Of a stretch of DNA of 64,000 nt, positions 1-13,573 are shown in pieces. The notes beneath the pieces are model-generated. The model was not told the origin of the DNA. It worked only from the letters and a program-made list of their open reading frames with translations, and made no database searches. This DNA comes from Brachyhypopomus gauderio (Eukaryota > Chordata > Actinopteri > Gymnotiformes > Hypopomidae). The position numbers and the translations under genes are program-made. Numbering within the stretch: position 1 is the stretch's first letter; the number at the start of each line of letters is the position of its first letter. The stretch lies in NCBI RefSeq assembly GCF_052324685.1, contig NC_135220.1, positions 12,399,639 through 12,463,638 of the forward strand, read 5' to 3'.

Positions 1-922
1 CATTTTCTGTCTTCTATTTTCTGGTCCCCAACAAAACTCAAAACACTCTACAAATAACCAACAATAGATCACACACGGAAACATCTCAACAAGAGCGAAG
101 GTTAAAGCCTTTCTTCAATCGTAAGTATTTTCAGCCTCAGAAAACATTTGCATGTTTAATGCCGTCACTACTTCTACAAACTACGTTTCGGAATAAATAG
201 CTGTGATTTATTAATTTATATTTTTGCAATAAATTAGTGCGGATTAGCTAGGTTCCGTCATTTAAAAATAGATTAAACATACTTTAAAGCTTGCCTGTTT
301 ACCATGAAAACAAACAAACAAGCAAAACTGTTTATTGTTTGGTTTCTGTGATTTTTCGGTATTAAAAAGCTATGAACTGCCTGAAATTGGGCTAAAACAT
401 GTCAGTTTCAGTGTACAGTACAGGAGGAAAAGATTTTTAAAAGACCCAAAATTGCTTTCTTTGGCTGTTTTCCCCATTATGTTCAAACGATCTTTCTCCA
501 AATGAAGATTAGAATTACAGGATTTAATTAAATTACATATCTGACTTATTTAAAAAATATTTTTAATTGCGCTTACACTTCATACACACAGGAGGAGCGT
601 GAAAACTATGAAAACCATCCCCGCTGTGTATCGTAAATTCACTTTAGGGCTCGTTTTCGACGTCTTCAGCCGCACGCTCGTACCCCAGGTGGCGGACGTG
701 CACCGCTCCAGATCACTCCGACACCTTCCGGAAGTCACGTGCGCAGAATCCAGCTTCGATCCACCTGCTGAGGCGACCAGTGATCGGAGTTTGATGTCGC
801 GCGCAGACGTTACCACGACAATACGATCTACTCCGAAAAAGTTAGCCAGCTATAAAGTTAGTCAGATATTTAATCACTCCCGTTTGCACCGGGAAAGGAA
901 TCGAGCGACAAAAACCGCAGGG
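1..922 (+). promoter_or_regulatory. cxadr 5' flank, probable promoter and 5' UTR
   Basis: The first 540 bases are AT-rich and show no gene that I can support. Bases about 620-830 are clearly richer in CpG (several ACGT, TCGCGCG and CCACGTG-like words), as expected for a TATA-less CpG-island promoter. The exon-1 reading frame stays open upstream of the chosen ATG at 923 back to at least 599, with ATGs at 608 and 794. The true transcription start therefore decides whether these codons are 5' UTR. Promoter status is inferred from position and composition only. Confidence 0.4.
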
Positions 923-3900
923 ATGGATTGGAAAACAACGCGTTTCTTTTACGTTTTTATGATTGTCACCTCAGGTACGTGCCGATAACAAAGATAGGGG
1001 CTGAAGTTGTTCCGTGGCGCTAGCCGGCTAGCTGTGTGGCTAACCCGAGTCAAGAGTGTCGTTTGTTTGTAAAAATGTATTCAGGGTTTCGATCAAATGT
1101 TTTTTTTTCCGAGCATACGAACTTATTTCGCCTTTGATGTTTTCAAGTAACAAACGGTCTTAAGCGGCACATTTTCTTTCCACCTTTCTGACTTTTTTTT
1201 TACTATTTATATATATTTTCATTAGTTTATTTGTCTATATAGGCAGTTATGCTATGTTGTAAGTTTTAATTACATTTAGCTATATCTGATAAAGTGTTTC
1301 ATAGCTCTCCGTGAAGATTAATAGTGTTATAAGTTATCTAGCGAGCAAAATAAATAACGTCTGGTGTCGGTCGGAGTCCTAAAGGCGACAGCTATGGCAG
1401 ACTGTTTCTTTATTTTTTCCTAAATTTGATTGATTAAAGTTTTTTGGTAGCTTAGTGAATTTCCAAAATATCATATAATGTTGTAATTAGATGATAGTTG
1501 TGAAACTTGATGCATCATTTTCGTTAGATCGCTAGTGAACATGTCCCTTTGCACCGTTACGTGTTTGTGGAGTTTGGCTGCTGCTTTTCCACACCGTATA
1601 CTGGGAGTTTCTTACCTGTGGGGGATGAAAAGTTTTTAATCCACAAGAAATCAAAGCGAGTGAATAAATCTATCGCGTTACCTTTAATGTAATGTAAAAC
1701 TCGGTGAACCTTTGACGAGAATGGTTTATTTGCTGTAAGTCCGCCATCTAAACATGTATCCTGTCTGTCCCACCTCGAGAGACACCTGTACTAAAGACAC
1801 AAACGCCTTCAACATGCCGTTTTAGTTTTGTGTTCTTTAATCTTCTATTTGGGATGTTAATGTGAATATATAGTCACTCATGAGTAGATCACATCACAGT
1901 CTTGAAACTGCTGTATTATTTCATAATTTCATATTAATATGAAACACTAATGCTTTTTGTTGCTTTTTATGATTATAAAAAGGCCTAGTACTTAAATGAA
2001 ACGCTCGGAAAAGCCCTTGGAGAGAGTGAGGGAGAGAGTATTAGAGAAGCGAAGAGGGAGGAGTTGGAGAGTAATGGAGAGTAAGCTTGCCAGGCATTTA
2101 CACCGAGACCGGTCGCTCCCTCCCCCTCCGCGGAGAAACCTGGAGATGAAGCCGCTGGTATCGGCTGTGGCAGGAGCTTCACTGGGCTCTTTACAACACC
2201 AACGTGTCGTTCAAAACCAAGGATCAACTAGCTGGAGAAAGAACGATGGAAATGTTTCAGTACGAGAGATGGAGGGAGGGTGTTTGTGAGAGATGAGTAC
2301 GCATTGAGCTTTCTGTGCCCTTGGTTACTGATCAACCAGGGTGATCTGACGAGGTGTGTTCATACTTCAGTATCGCCCGTGTTTTGACGCAGGAGGGAAC
2401 AGGGCAGGGCTTACACGCTGGTGTTTATACTGAGCTATGTGCTAACGTTTTATTATAGGGAGAAATGTTATGTCAGCACAAATTATATTATCATTACAAT
2501 AAATTTGGTAGTTTTTTTGTTGCTGCAGTAGATGGAATGGTTGTTATAAACACACCAAGACACCAAGGTCTTCTAGTAAGATTTACACTTGAATGTTTGA
2601 ATAAAAGCCAAACCCTACTCAAGCTATTCAATGTCAGTATTTCCAGATAATACCTCATCACTGCTGGTCCCTGAATTTTCCTTGTGGTTATGCTGCTTTT
2701 AAACAGATGTAAATGCACATTGCTAAGCAGAATTAAAGGCATTTCAAACCAATTTTAGACCCTGTTTACACCTGGGTGTTTCATGAGACTAGTATGTGGA
2801 TTGCATCCTGATAAGACTTTAACCACATGCATTTACACTTGGCAGTCAAAAGCAGGGGTTGTCACTTTGACATCTGATTGCCATGCAGAACATTATATGT
2901 ATATCAGCTCATGTATATGTATAGCAACCACCTGCTTGTGTTTCCTTTTGTTTTCTGCATTATTTTGCTATGCAAATCATGGTTGATGCTTCAAATGTAA
3001 TTTTTGCATGCTGGTGTGCATTCCCTTAACTGAGGTGAGAAAGGTGCCAGTTCCAGCAGTCGATGCTGACAAGAAGACGCCTGGTTAGGCTCCCCAACAC
3101 AGCAGTGGCCCTGGTTAGGCTCCCCAACACAGCAGTGGCCCTGGTTGGGCTCCCCAACACAGCAGTGGCCCTGGTTGGGCTCCCCAACACAGCAGTGGCC
3201 CTGGTTGGGCTCCCCAACACAGCAGTGGCCCTGGTTGGGCCCCCCAACACTGCAGTGGCCCTGGTTGGGCCCCCCAACACTGCAGTGGCCCTGGTTGGGC
3301 CCCCCAACACTGCAGTGGCCCTGGTTGGGCCCCCCAACACTGCAGTGGCCCTGGTTGGGCCCCCCAACACTGCAGTGGCCCTGGTTAGGCTGGTTGTAGC
3401 TGTAGCAAATTCAAGAATGGCTACAGATCAATGGGTGTGAGGGCTGAAGTGAGTGTATCTGGACCTCTTAGTGGTTATGGATCACAGGCTTTGTGGCCTA
3501 TTGTATTGGGCAAGGTTTTGGTGGTTGAATGTGGCTTGGAGAGACAGGTGCATTCACTCTACAATAATATCAGGCTAAAATGCATGTCAGACCACCACCT
3601 GACGTGGTTTGAGTTAATCTTTTTTTTGGGTGCCTTTACACCTTTGCTACAACCCTGATACTCAAAATCCATGAAACATCTGTTCCAGAACAAGTGATCT
3701 TTAAGATTATTCATGTGTTGTTGATTCATGGTCGGCTGTGTTTTCTGCTGTCAGCTGTCTGTCATGTTGACAGTGTTGAGTGGGTTGGTGAGTGAGTGGG
3801 AGAACAGGAGTGAGTTGGAACAGGAGTGAGTCTGTGAGCAAATGAAGCAGGCCAGACTATGATTATTGTCATTTTGTCTGTGGTTTTCGTTGTCCATTTT

Positions 3901-6809
3901 ACATTTCAGGATCTGCTCCTGTGGAGTGTGAGGAGAGCGTGTCTGCAAGCTCACTGTCAGGGCTGTGCACGTGTGCCCGTATGTGCGTGTGCTTGCTTTC
4001 AGTACCTCAGTCAACCTGTGTTGCTGTTACCTGATCCGTAGGGCCTCTGCCTGGAGACTGTTGCTAGGAGACCTGTGGACGTGTTCTTTGGCCTTGGGGC
4101 TCGTTCTTTGACTGTGTGTCTCTCTCGTCTTCTGTCCGAGTCTTTGTCCTGCGCTGTGTTAATGTTCAAATACAATTAAACCTGATGGAAAGTTGCGTTT
4201 CTCTTATCATGCTGAATAAGCAGGCTGTGGTCTTACCAATGCAGCGAGTGAACATAGCCGCTCTTCAAGTGGCTCTTTCGGTGGTTTACAGGTATGTGTC
4301 AGACTGTGTATCAGCACCTGAGCAGGTGTGGCACTTCTGTAGTGCTGTCTTATCTCACCAACAGCACACACACACACACACACAGGTCTTTCACTCCCCC
4401 CCCCCCCCCCCCCCCTTAGAGTAAAAGTCTGGGCACTCCCACCCTGAGGAGCTGTGTGTCTGTGACCTCCACAACATGACAAAAATGGCTCATTAGCCTC
4501 ATGAATATGCACAAGCACGTGCTCTAAATAAATATTTCAGAGGGTGGGATCCATTGTCGCTGGTTTTGCCTGTTCATTCTGGGATCTCACATCAGTCCTA
4601 ACCCCTCTCCCCATTGGCTCTCTCCTCATCTTCTGTTTGCTAAGTGAGTGGGCCATTAAGGGCCAGTTGCATTCCATTATGTCCGTTGTCTATAAATAAT
4701 AGCAGCACCGTCTCCCTTACGCACTGTTTCAGAGTCTGGGTGAATACAGTGGGGAGAGGGGAGTGGGGTCTCTGTGTGTTGAATCTGCTCACAGTCTCAT
4801 TATATGTATCACATAATGACCGTAACACCACTCCTGATTTCTGCTACTAGGATGTTTAGGGGGCGTTAGTCACTGAAGTGTAAAAGATGGAGGAAATGAA
4901 CTATTGATGGAACAGGAGGGGCGTTTTACTTCATAACCCCATCATAGTCTGTGTGTAAACACAAGGTCATACTACTTTCTGAGGGTGTGAATGTGTGTAC
5001 CCCACACACACACCAAAGATGACATGGTACCAATTTATCTGTACCGATCTGATACCAACATCTTGCTTTTGTGTATCATTTGATATGGATACAAAGAGTT
5101 TTGGGGAAAAAGAGCACTGGAGCTCAACGTAGATTTGAGTTATGGAGGGTTTTTGTTGTTGTTTGTGTGTGAGAGAGATTTATTATATGTCATAATCCTT
5201 CAAGAATCATGCATGAATGCTGAATAAATCTAAAAAAGATAAAATAGATAATATTCATTGTCTTGGTTACTACCTGCTTGGTTCTCTGGGGTCCTGTAGC
5301 TAAAACAACCTTAGTGCCACAGCTCAGTGCAGATGTGGTTTGACTGGCTTACCTGACGTTGGCTTATTCTCCAGATTCTTATAAAAAATGTCCAGTCTGT
5401 CTCAACTCAGCAGGCTAAAAGCAAACGCGACTGCTTTCCTGCCTTTTCATGTAGGTTGAGTACACTGAAGCCATGCAGTAATGACCTTCATGAATATGGA
5501 GGAGGAGAGTGTTGTTTGTTTGTTTGTTGTTTCAGGTCTCCTCTCCGCTCTGTTCTGTAGGGTTGTGCTGCTCTATATTTGCCAGACCATAAACCTGCTT
5601 CACTTCACAGCCCAAGATTTGTTTTTGTTTGTTTCTTTGTTTTTAAATGGGTGAATAAATAAACTAGAATTGCAGCTCTGTGGGGAACAGTGCTGAGATG
5701 TTAGACCATTCCTATCTCATTTACTCGCTCTCATTAGAAGGCAGATAACCTGTTAAGCTGCATTGGGTTATCAAAACTACACGGTGGCTGTGCAAGTCAT
5801 CACATGTGTGCACGTGTATTGGCTTAAATGGCTGTCATCACCTGATCCTGCTCAAAGGAGCCTACCTGTTATCATGCAGCTTGTGATCGAGTGCCCCGCT
5901 GTTTTCAGGCAAGATTTGTGACCATATCTGATTGGTGCCCTGGATCGGGTTTTCTCTCATTATATGATCTAGCATTCTTGCTGATATTGACCCACTTCCC
6001 ATATGTGGTATCAGATTGGTGCCGTCTTTACCAACACACTCAAGCACTGTTTTCTTTCCTTCACATTGTGTCAGTTACTGGAAGACTCCTGCGGCGTTGC
6101 ACTGAACTACATGTCGGTACATTCTACATTTTGATTCCACTTCTCTGTGACTGTGCACTCTGACTGACTCACCACACCCATTTCTTATGAAATAGGTTAT
6201 TTTTAAAAGGGGTGTTCCTTAATAACTAGGTTATTTTTTATTAAAAAAGGGTGTTCCTTTTGAAATAGATTAGTGTTTTTAAAAGGTATCCCCATTAAGT
6301 AGATTAAGAAAGGGAGTTCCTTATTGAATATGTTGGACACTTCTTTCTTTGATTTTTTTTTTTACTTGCATGCTTACTTTAAGCCTTTAAGACGCACACT
6401 AATTAGACTAATGGGACTTTAAGAACATTGCAGAATCTCTCACTCCATCACTGAGAACTGCTTCAGTTTGATACTCTGAGCAGAAAGACTCTTAATATGT
6501 ATTTAAGAAGGTTTCTGAATTCATAGAATATATTATGTTTATCGGCATTTTCTCTCCTTTTGGGTGTTGATTTAGAATGGGGTTGTTCAGGATGTATTTA
6601 AACATCAGTATTGAGTGTTATTACAAACACTGTTTTTAGCTACTGGGGTGGAGTTTATTTTTAGATTGTAATATTTAATATTTATGTGAAAAGGTCATAT
6701 TCTTTCATATTCTTTTTTCTGTACTGCCATGTGTGGCATAGAGAGCAGTTCAACTCTGAGACTACAGCTCACCCTAACAGCTGGCTGTCCCTAAAGCGCG
6801 CGCGCGCAC

Positions 6810-6844
<35 letters not shown>

Positions 6845-9800
6845 CACACGCATTGGCCACACCCTTCAGGAGAGGGTTTCAAGTTGTCTCTTCATAGGTT
6901 GGACGACCAGCTCCTGTTTCAGCTTCTTGGATGCCTGATGAGGATAATTGCTCAAATACACCTGTATAACAGGGAGAGCTGGAAGAGATCAACCTGGGAG
7001 AGACTCTTAGACAAGCTCTCCGTCTCTGACTTTAAACACTGTGGATGTGAGGAGATGTGTTCTCCATACACATGAGTGGGTAAAGGATTTGACAGTGTGT
7101 GAGAGATGTAATTCATCTCACCCCCCACTGTGTGTTCTCTAATAGATACTGACACACACTGTGCCTCAAGCAAGAAGAGATACGTGAGAAAGCAGATAAA
7201 TTAAGTGTGTGTGAGTGTGTGTGTGTGAAAGCATGGGGATTCAGCCTGGTACTCCTGACCATGCTATGGTCACCTGCTTTAGCTCTACTGAAAAGCCAAA
7301 TGTGTGATTTTTGCTGTATTTCACGGTGTGCAAATTGTGGAATGAATGCTGAGGTTTAAACATCTACTGTTTTGAACATAAACTAGTTTTGCCTTCTAGA
7401 GCTTCATACGCACTTTTCCTCCAGCTGTTTACGTCGTCTTCCTGTAGATTCACCCAGCTCTGCTATATACATTCATTATATCATATCCTGGCATGAAGAT
7501 GACCTTTGGGATGTTAAAGTCTTATTTGAATACCACCTTCTAGCCTATTACCTTCTTATTTATGATACAGCTCTTCTAGGTGTGGTCACTTCCTATGCTG
7601 TCAGTGGTCACAGATCACATCGAAAACTTTTTTTATTTTGAAATTTTTATGTACAATATACAAGTTTAATATACTGACATGTACAAGCATACAGAGCCTT
7701 TAGCGGTGTGAGTAGTCGTGATTTTGTAAGGCACAGGTGCTTTGGGAAATGGCAGTAATGATTCAGAGACTAAGAGCATGCTTGAGCCTCTAATCCATGA
7801 CTGAGTGCTGCATTTGTAGAGAATTTTCTAGAATGATTTTCATGCTTTGTCAGCTTAAGCTGCATGGCCCGTCCAACATCAAAGTTGTGTGCGAACCCAT
7901 AGGTCATGGGAGTGTGTGTCTGCGTTCTGTGTGTGTCCCTGTGTGTTCGTGTGTGCATTCCCCTGTTTCTCCTCCCATGTAGACGTGTTAGAAAATATGA
8001 ATCTCCAGCAGTTCTGAGGTGACATGCCAATAAAACATTCGCCTTTATGTCTAGGAGATTACTTGGTTTCTGACCCTGATTTCTTTCTGACTGTGTGTGT
8101 GTGTGTGTGTGTGTGAGCTGTTTACTCGGGGTCACCGTTTACTGGTCTGCTTTGGTCCTGTAATTTGTGCCCCGCTCTCTGATTGGATCTGCAATTTATT
8201 GCCCAAGCATTGATTGGGCCACATTAGCAGGCCATACACTGCTGTTAATTAATGTAATGTGTACTGTTTTACTACAGTTATTCACACCAACAGTGTGGCC
8301 TGTACCTGCCCCAGAGTGTGTAGTCCGACTATTCAAATGAAACATCGTAGGCATTTATCTCATTTCTAATGAAACACTCCCACTCTGGTTACACAAGCTC
8401 GAGGAATTCAGCCCTTGCAAGAGAAATTCCAAACAATAAGGGGTGAAATGTTGGGTTGTAGTGGAATTTCAGTCTGAGCAGGGAGTAGAGTGTAGCATTT
8501 TATGACTACAGGGAGGTGACACGAAGGTTTGCTGATAAGTTGTTGCATGTCTTGCCATAATCCTCTGATGAGTTGAGCCCAGAGGCCAGTCCGGTACTGG
8601 AGAAAAGGACATAAAGAGGAATATGTCAGAGTTCACTAGTGTGTGCATGTGATGGTGAAAACGGTTTGTGATATAACCTGGTCAGTAAAGTTACCAGTTC
8701 AGCTGGAAAATGAATATTTTATCTAGCTAGATTTCCTGAGATAAATATTGGTTATATCAAGCTGCTTTGATTGACAGTGTCAACTAGATCGTCATTCAGA
8801 GAAACTGTCAAATTGCTCAGCTTTCAAGAAAAGCAAAAAATGTGATGGCTGTATTGTCCTGTGTATGATGACACTGCAAGACACTCCAGATGAAGAGATC
8901 TAATCTACTCTGGTCGGTTCGATCCACATCACGTGCTTAGTGTGTAAGGGCGACGACAGCGCGACTTGGCAACACTGTGCAGGCCAACGGAGCTCTTCAC
9001 TACGTGAGAGAAAACAAGTAGATGATGTCATATGTAGCAACATGAAACCACTTATCTGCAATTCTGGGGTCTGGACAAAAATTTTACAGATATGTATTTG
9101 TACAGGATATGTTTTCAGGATTCTTTAGAATAGTAAAAATCCTGTAGTGTAGGCCAGGCCTTCTTAGAAGCACTTGAGGGTGATTAATGCCCTCACGTAT
9201 TGACACGTGTGTCGTGCGTGTAAATGTTTGAGTAGTAGTAGTAGGAGCAGAACGCCGCACACTGCACTGCTCCGCTGAGTTCAACGTTCCTTCAGTCAAA
9301 TGAGAGTAGCTGTCTTGGAGCCAGATGTTGGTAGACTAGCTGAGCGAGTCTTCACCCTGCTGTAACAACAGCCCCTCCTTAAAAGAAATCATAATTAATT
9401 TAAAGGTCCTTTCTTTTGTTTTCTGCAGAGAAAATGGTTTTCTTAATGCATTTTTAAATTCAAACTATCCCATCAAAAAGCTGCTTCATTTCAAGTAACT
9501 AATAGCACACTGTAAAACACAATCCATGAAAAAGCTTCATGTAAATTAATATACAGGATTTTAGAGGAAACGCCTTGTACTTCAGAGACTTCTTTGTCCC
9601 CCAGGAGGTACCCAGATAATGATCTACAGTCCTGCTAACACCTGCTGTTTTTTGACCCTGATTTTAGACAGTTTGAGCGCATGGGGTTGAAGTTTATCTG
9701 GACTTCTCTGCAGACCTAAATGTGATTTTTAGCTTTGTCTGACCTGCAACTGGCATTGTCCTCCTGCCGGAGGATTTAAATAGTTAAATCCCCTCCCCAC

Positions 9801-10018
9801 CACAACTCCCTAATTCAGCACTTTTCCACACCCCCATATCAAAGTTTTCCTCTCATCCCCAGTTTCTCCTCAGTGTTATCTTCTGTCTCCTCCTTCCCTT
9901 TCTCTCTCTCTTTCTCTCTGAAGGGCCCTAGCAGCATTCTCAGGAGGGTCTGTTGCCAGGATACAGGAGTGTCTGCTTATTGTGTGGTTCACAGACCCCC
10001 CCTGGGGAGTGAGGGAGG

Positions 10019-10068
<50 letters not shown>

Positions 10069-10472
10069 AGCACCCAGATAGGAGGAGCCCACATGAAAGT
10101 GAGGGAGGGATTGTTGGAGGGAGGGACAAGAAATGAGAGTGGGAGAGAAGGAGGAGTGGAGAAAGGGAGTGAGTAAGGCGGGATATAAAAGAATCCACAA
10201 GACGGAACATTGGGGGTGAGAGGGGTGAGTGGGGTGAGGGGTCATTCACAGCTGGAGACGGTCACGCCAAGGGATGGTTGAACGTTCACGTGCTGATGTT
10301 AAATAAACAAAATAAAGACTTCAAAGTATACAACATAAATGGTTTCAACATATTAAAATTACCTTGTAACTGCCATTGAAAACCTCACGGCTGAGCCCAC
10401 TTGAGTGAGTGTCCTTGTGAATTTTAATCAGGGAATATTGACATTTGTGAGAGAGTGTGAATGAGTGAGAGT

Positions 10473-10508
<36 letters not shown>

Positions 10509-11008
10509 GTCAGTCAACCACAGAGGACAGAAGCTACCTGCACACACATCTTTGTCATCCCCAGGTGGCCATTACCCATCACCTGTGCTCAGTACGTACA
10601 GACTGTTGCTGAACAGTTTCTCTGTAGGAATGCCCTACAACATCTGGCCTTGAAATGGGCTACATTTTAACCTTGGTGTTTCAAGAACACCATCTGCCAA
10701 CTGTGTTTAATTCCAGCGGCATTATCAGCAACTTTATGCTGTTCTGTGCTATTGTAACTTTCTCACTGTGCTGCTGATTACTGAGCAAGTGCTTAGTCAT
10801 GGCTGCCATCACGTCCTGTAGGGGCGGCTTATTAAAAGAACCCCCCCCCCCCCCGGCAGTCTTATCTCCTTTGTCTCCAGACATTCAAACATTTATCCAC
10901 AATCTCTCATCCCCACCTCCCTTCTCTCACTACACCCATCACCCCACTCTATCTCTCTTTCCACCCCCACCACCCCTTTCTCTCTACCCCACCATCACTC
11001 CACCCCCA

Positions 11009-11045
<37 letters not shown>

Positions 11046-13487
11046 CACCCCTCCCCTCCCAACTACCCTTGAGAACTCAGCCATGTGGGAGTTGTCGTCC
11101 AGTTCTGAATAAGATGGTTGCAGATTAATAGACTGTACTAGCATAGACAGCTGAGCGGGGTGCTGCCTGTTTATTGAGCTTCCTGCAGATTGAGTGATTC
11201 CACATCCCTTGATTGCCTGCTGTTTTAATATGTTTTAATGTAATTCAGTCATGGACACCTACACATTGAGGAAGAGCTAGAGGAACCTGGTTTGCATTTA
11301 GAGGGCCTGGTTTGGTGTGGACCGGCTGACTAACTGACTGGACTGAATTCCAGTGTTGAAATGTACATGTAAAAAAGTTAGCAATACCTGGTGTATTTAG
11401 CAGTATGCATTCCTCTGCTGTATTTGTTCTTGAATAATTCCACATATGCATAACGTTGGTGTAGTTGCAGAGAGCAGAGATATGTTGTCATATTTTGTGG
11501 GTGGCTTATCTCCTAGACATATTATTGTAATAACTTACTGTTGAATAAATAGGTGCAAGGGACATTTGGTGATAAGCATACGTGTTTGTATGCCAGTTGA
11601 CGTTTTCCCACGCCAACACTGACACTCTGCTTTGCTCCCTTTGAAGATTACCAGACGTCTCAGATGTACTGTTGACACTTTTGTGAAAGATTGTGTAGAG
11701 GATGGTCAGGTAGTTCTTGCCTTGCCTAGATATCTTGTTCATTTTTTACTTCTGGTATGACTGAATTCTGTCTCTTACTGCTTGCTCCCTGGGTGTTTCT
11801 ATGCTAATATCGTTGAGGACAATGAGCCCTGAGGACGATGAGCTCTAGTGAAACCTGTGACACAAGCCAGTCAGTATAGACAGTTAAAACCTATGGGTGG
11901 AATTACTACGCAAGGCTAAACTTTAGACTAGGGAACTGTAAAAAGTATCTGTTTCTTTGGCTGGTTAGTACTAGCTAATTGTAAAGGCTGAGGTAATGTT
12001 ATTAATGAATGAATGTTCGATTTATATAGAGCCTTTCAGAATACCCAAGGCGCTTTACAATTTTAACACAGGTACAAGTCACAGACAACCAATCACACAC
12101 ACACCGGCGAGAAGCGACAGCCAATTGCGCACAGCATACTCTCTACCGGGATCCACAGCCCCCATAAGCATTATAAGCATTATAAGCATTTTGTTGGGTG
12201 AATGTCTTTAAGATTTAATCAATTATCAAAAAGTTACAATGTTGCGCTCCACTCAGCTAACCAGGCACTAGCGAAATTAGCATGTTGCAAATCACGCTCA
12301 TCTGTAATTTGGCAAACGGGTAGCGCTGTGCACCTGTGTGTGCTTGCATGCGTGTGTGTGTGTTGGAGGGAGCAGAGACCTGACATCAGGACAAACCCGG
12401 GGCCGCACTCCAACACGTTTATACTGCTGTGTTCTCCAGTCTTTCAAGGTTCAGGCAATCAAGGACGCCGTTGGCTCATCGTTTAAAGGAACACGTTCTC
12501 AAAGTAGTGATTGTGAACAGGGCTGTTTTGACATGTTGAGAAGGGTGTGTTGTGTTGTTCGATGACGATATACATTTCGTTAAAGTAAGGTACAGTTCCC
12601 CAGGGAACTGTTAACTTCTAAAGGGTGTATAATACACCCCCTTTAAATGAGATATAATACATCCTCTTTTTAAAAAATCTGAAAGGTATCAAAAAGTATA
12701 TCTGGTTAACAAATAATACTGCATATAAGATGTGAGGAGTTTACTAAGAAGGTTTCTTTCTGAAACTGTATCTGACCCCTCACTATGCTGGAGGCTTCAC
12801 ACACAAGCTTGGCACAACATAACCTCCTAGTTTATGGATGTTATTCATCCAATAAAGCCAAATTGGTGATTTGATTGTTTTAAACCATGATTAAACCATT
12901 TTTTTATTCATTTTGAAATTCACAGTTGTAGAACCTTTATACAACCTAGGGTTAGGCCTAGTAGTTTTATTGAATGAAGATTATATTAATATAAAGTATG
13001 CATTGCACAAAGTATGTATTTAGATAACACTATAATATGCAACACACTGTTGGGTGTCCTGGTTTCGTGTTTGTAGATTGTGAGAATACAGTCTGTGTGT
13101 CTACTGTCCATCCTTCCTTGAAAACACAGTCAAGATGGAAAAACATTGACATGTAAATGTTTATATAACCACATGTCGTAAATTTGAATTCCACACAGAA
13201 ATCTCTATACTGTAAGAGGACTCTTGTTTACCCTCTTATTTGTATATTTGTCCCTAACATTACTGTGTAGGCTACACACTGTAAGTGATGTCCCTGCTCA
13301 TGCCTTGTGGATTTATTCTATAGTTGACAGTAATGTCAATTTACTCTTGTCCCATCAGCAGGATAGTTTGTTGACCGTCATACCAAAAGTAAATTCCTAT
13401 ACCTGCCGAGTACTGATGAGCCAAATTGGTTGTAATTAATAGGTAGCTAATATCATTTGTTAAGCAAGTCTTGATCTTTGTTGATTA

Positions 13488-13573
<86 letters not shown>

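Noticed and set aside
3026-3440. Overlapping repeat-peptide frames on both strands
   Set aside because: Created by the 30-bp minisatellite; no gene structure.
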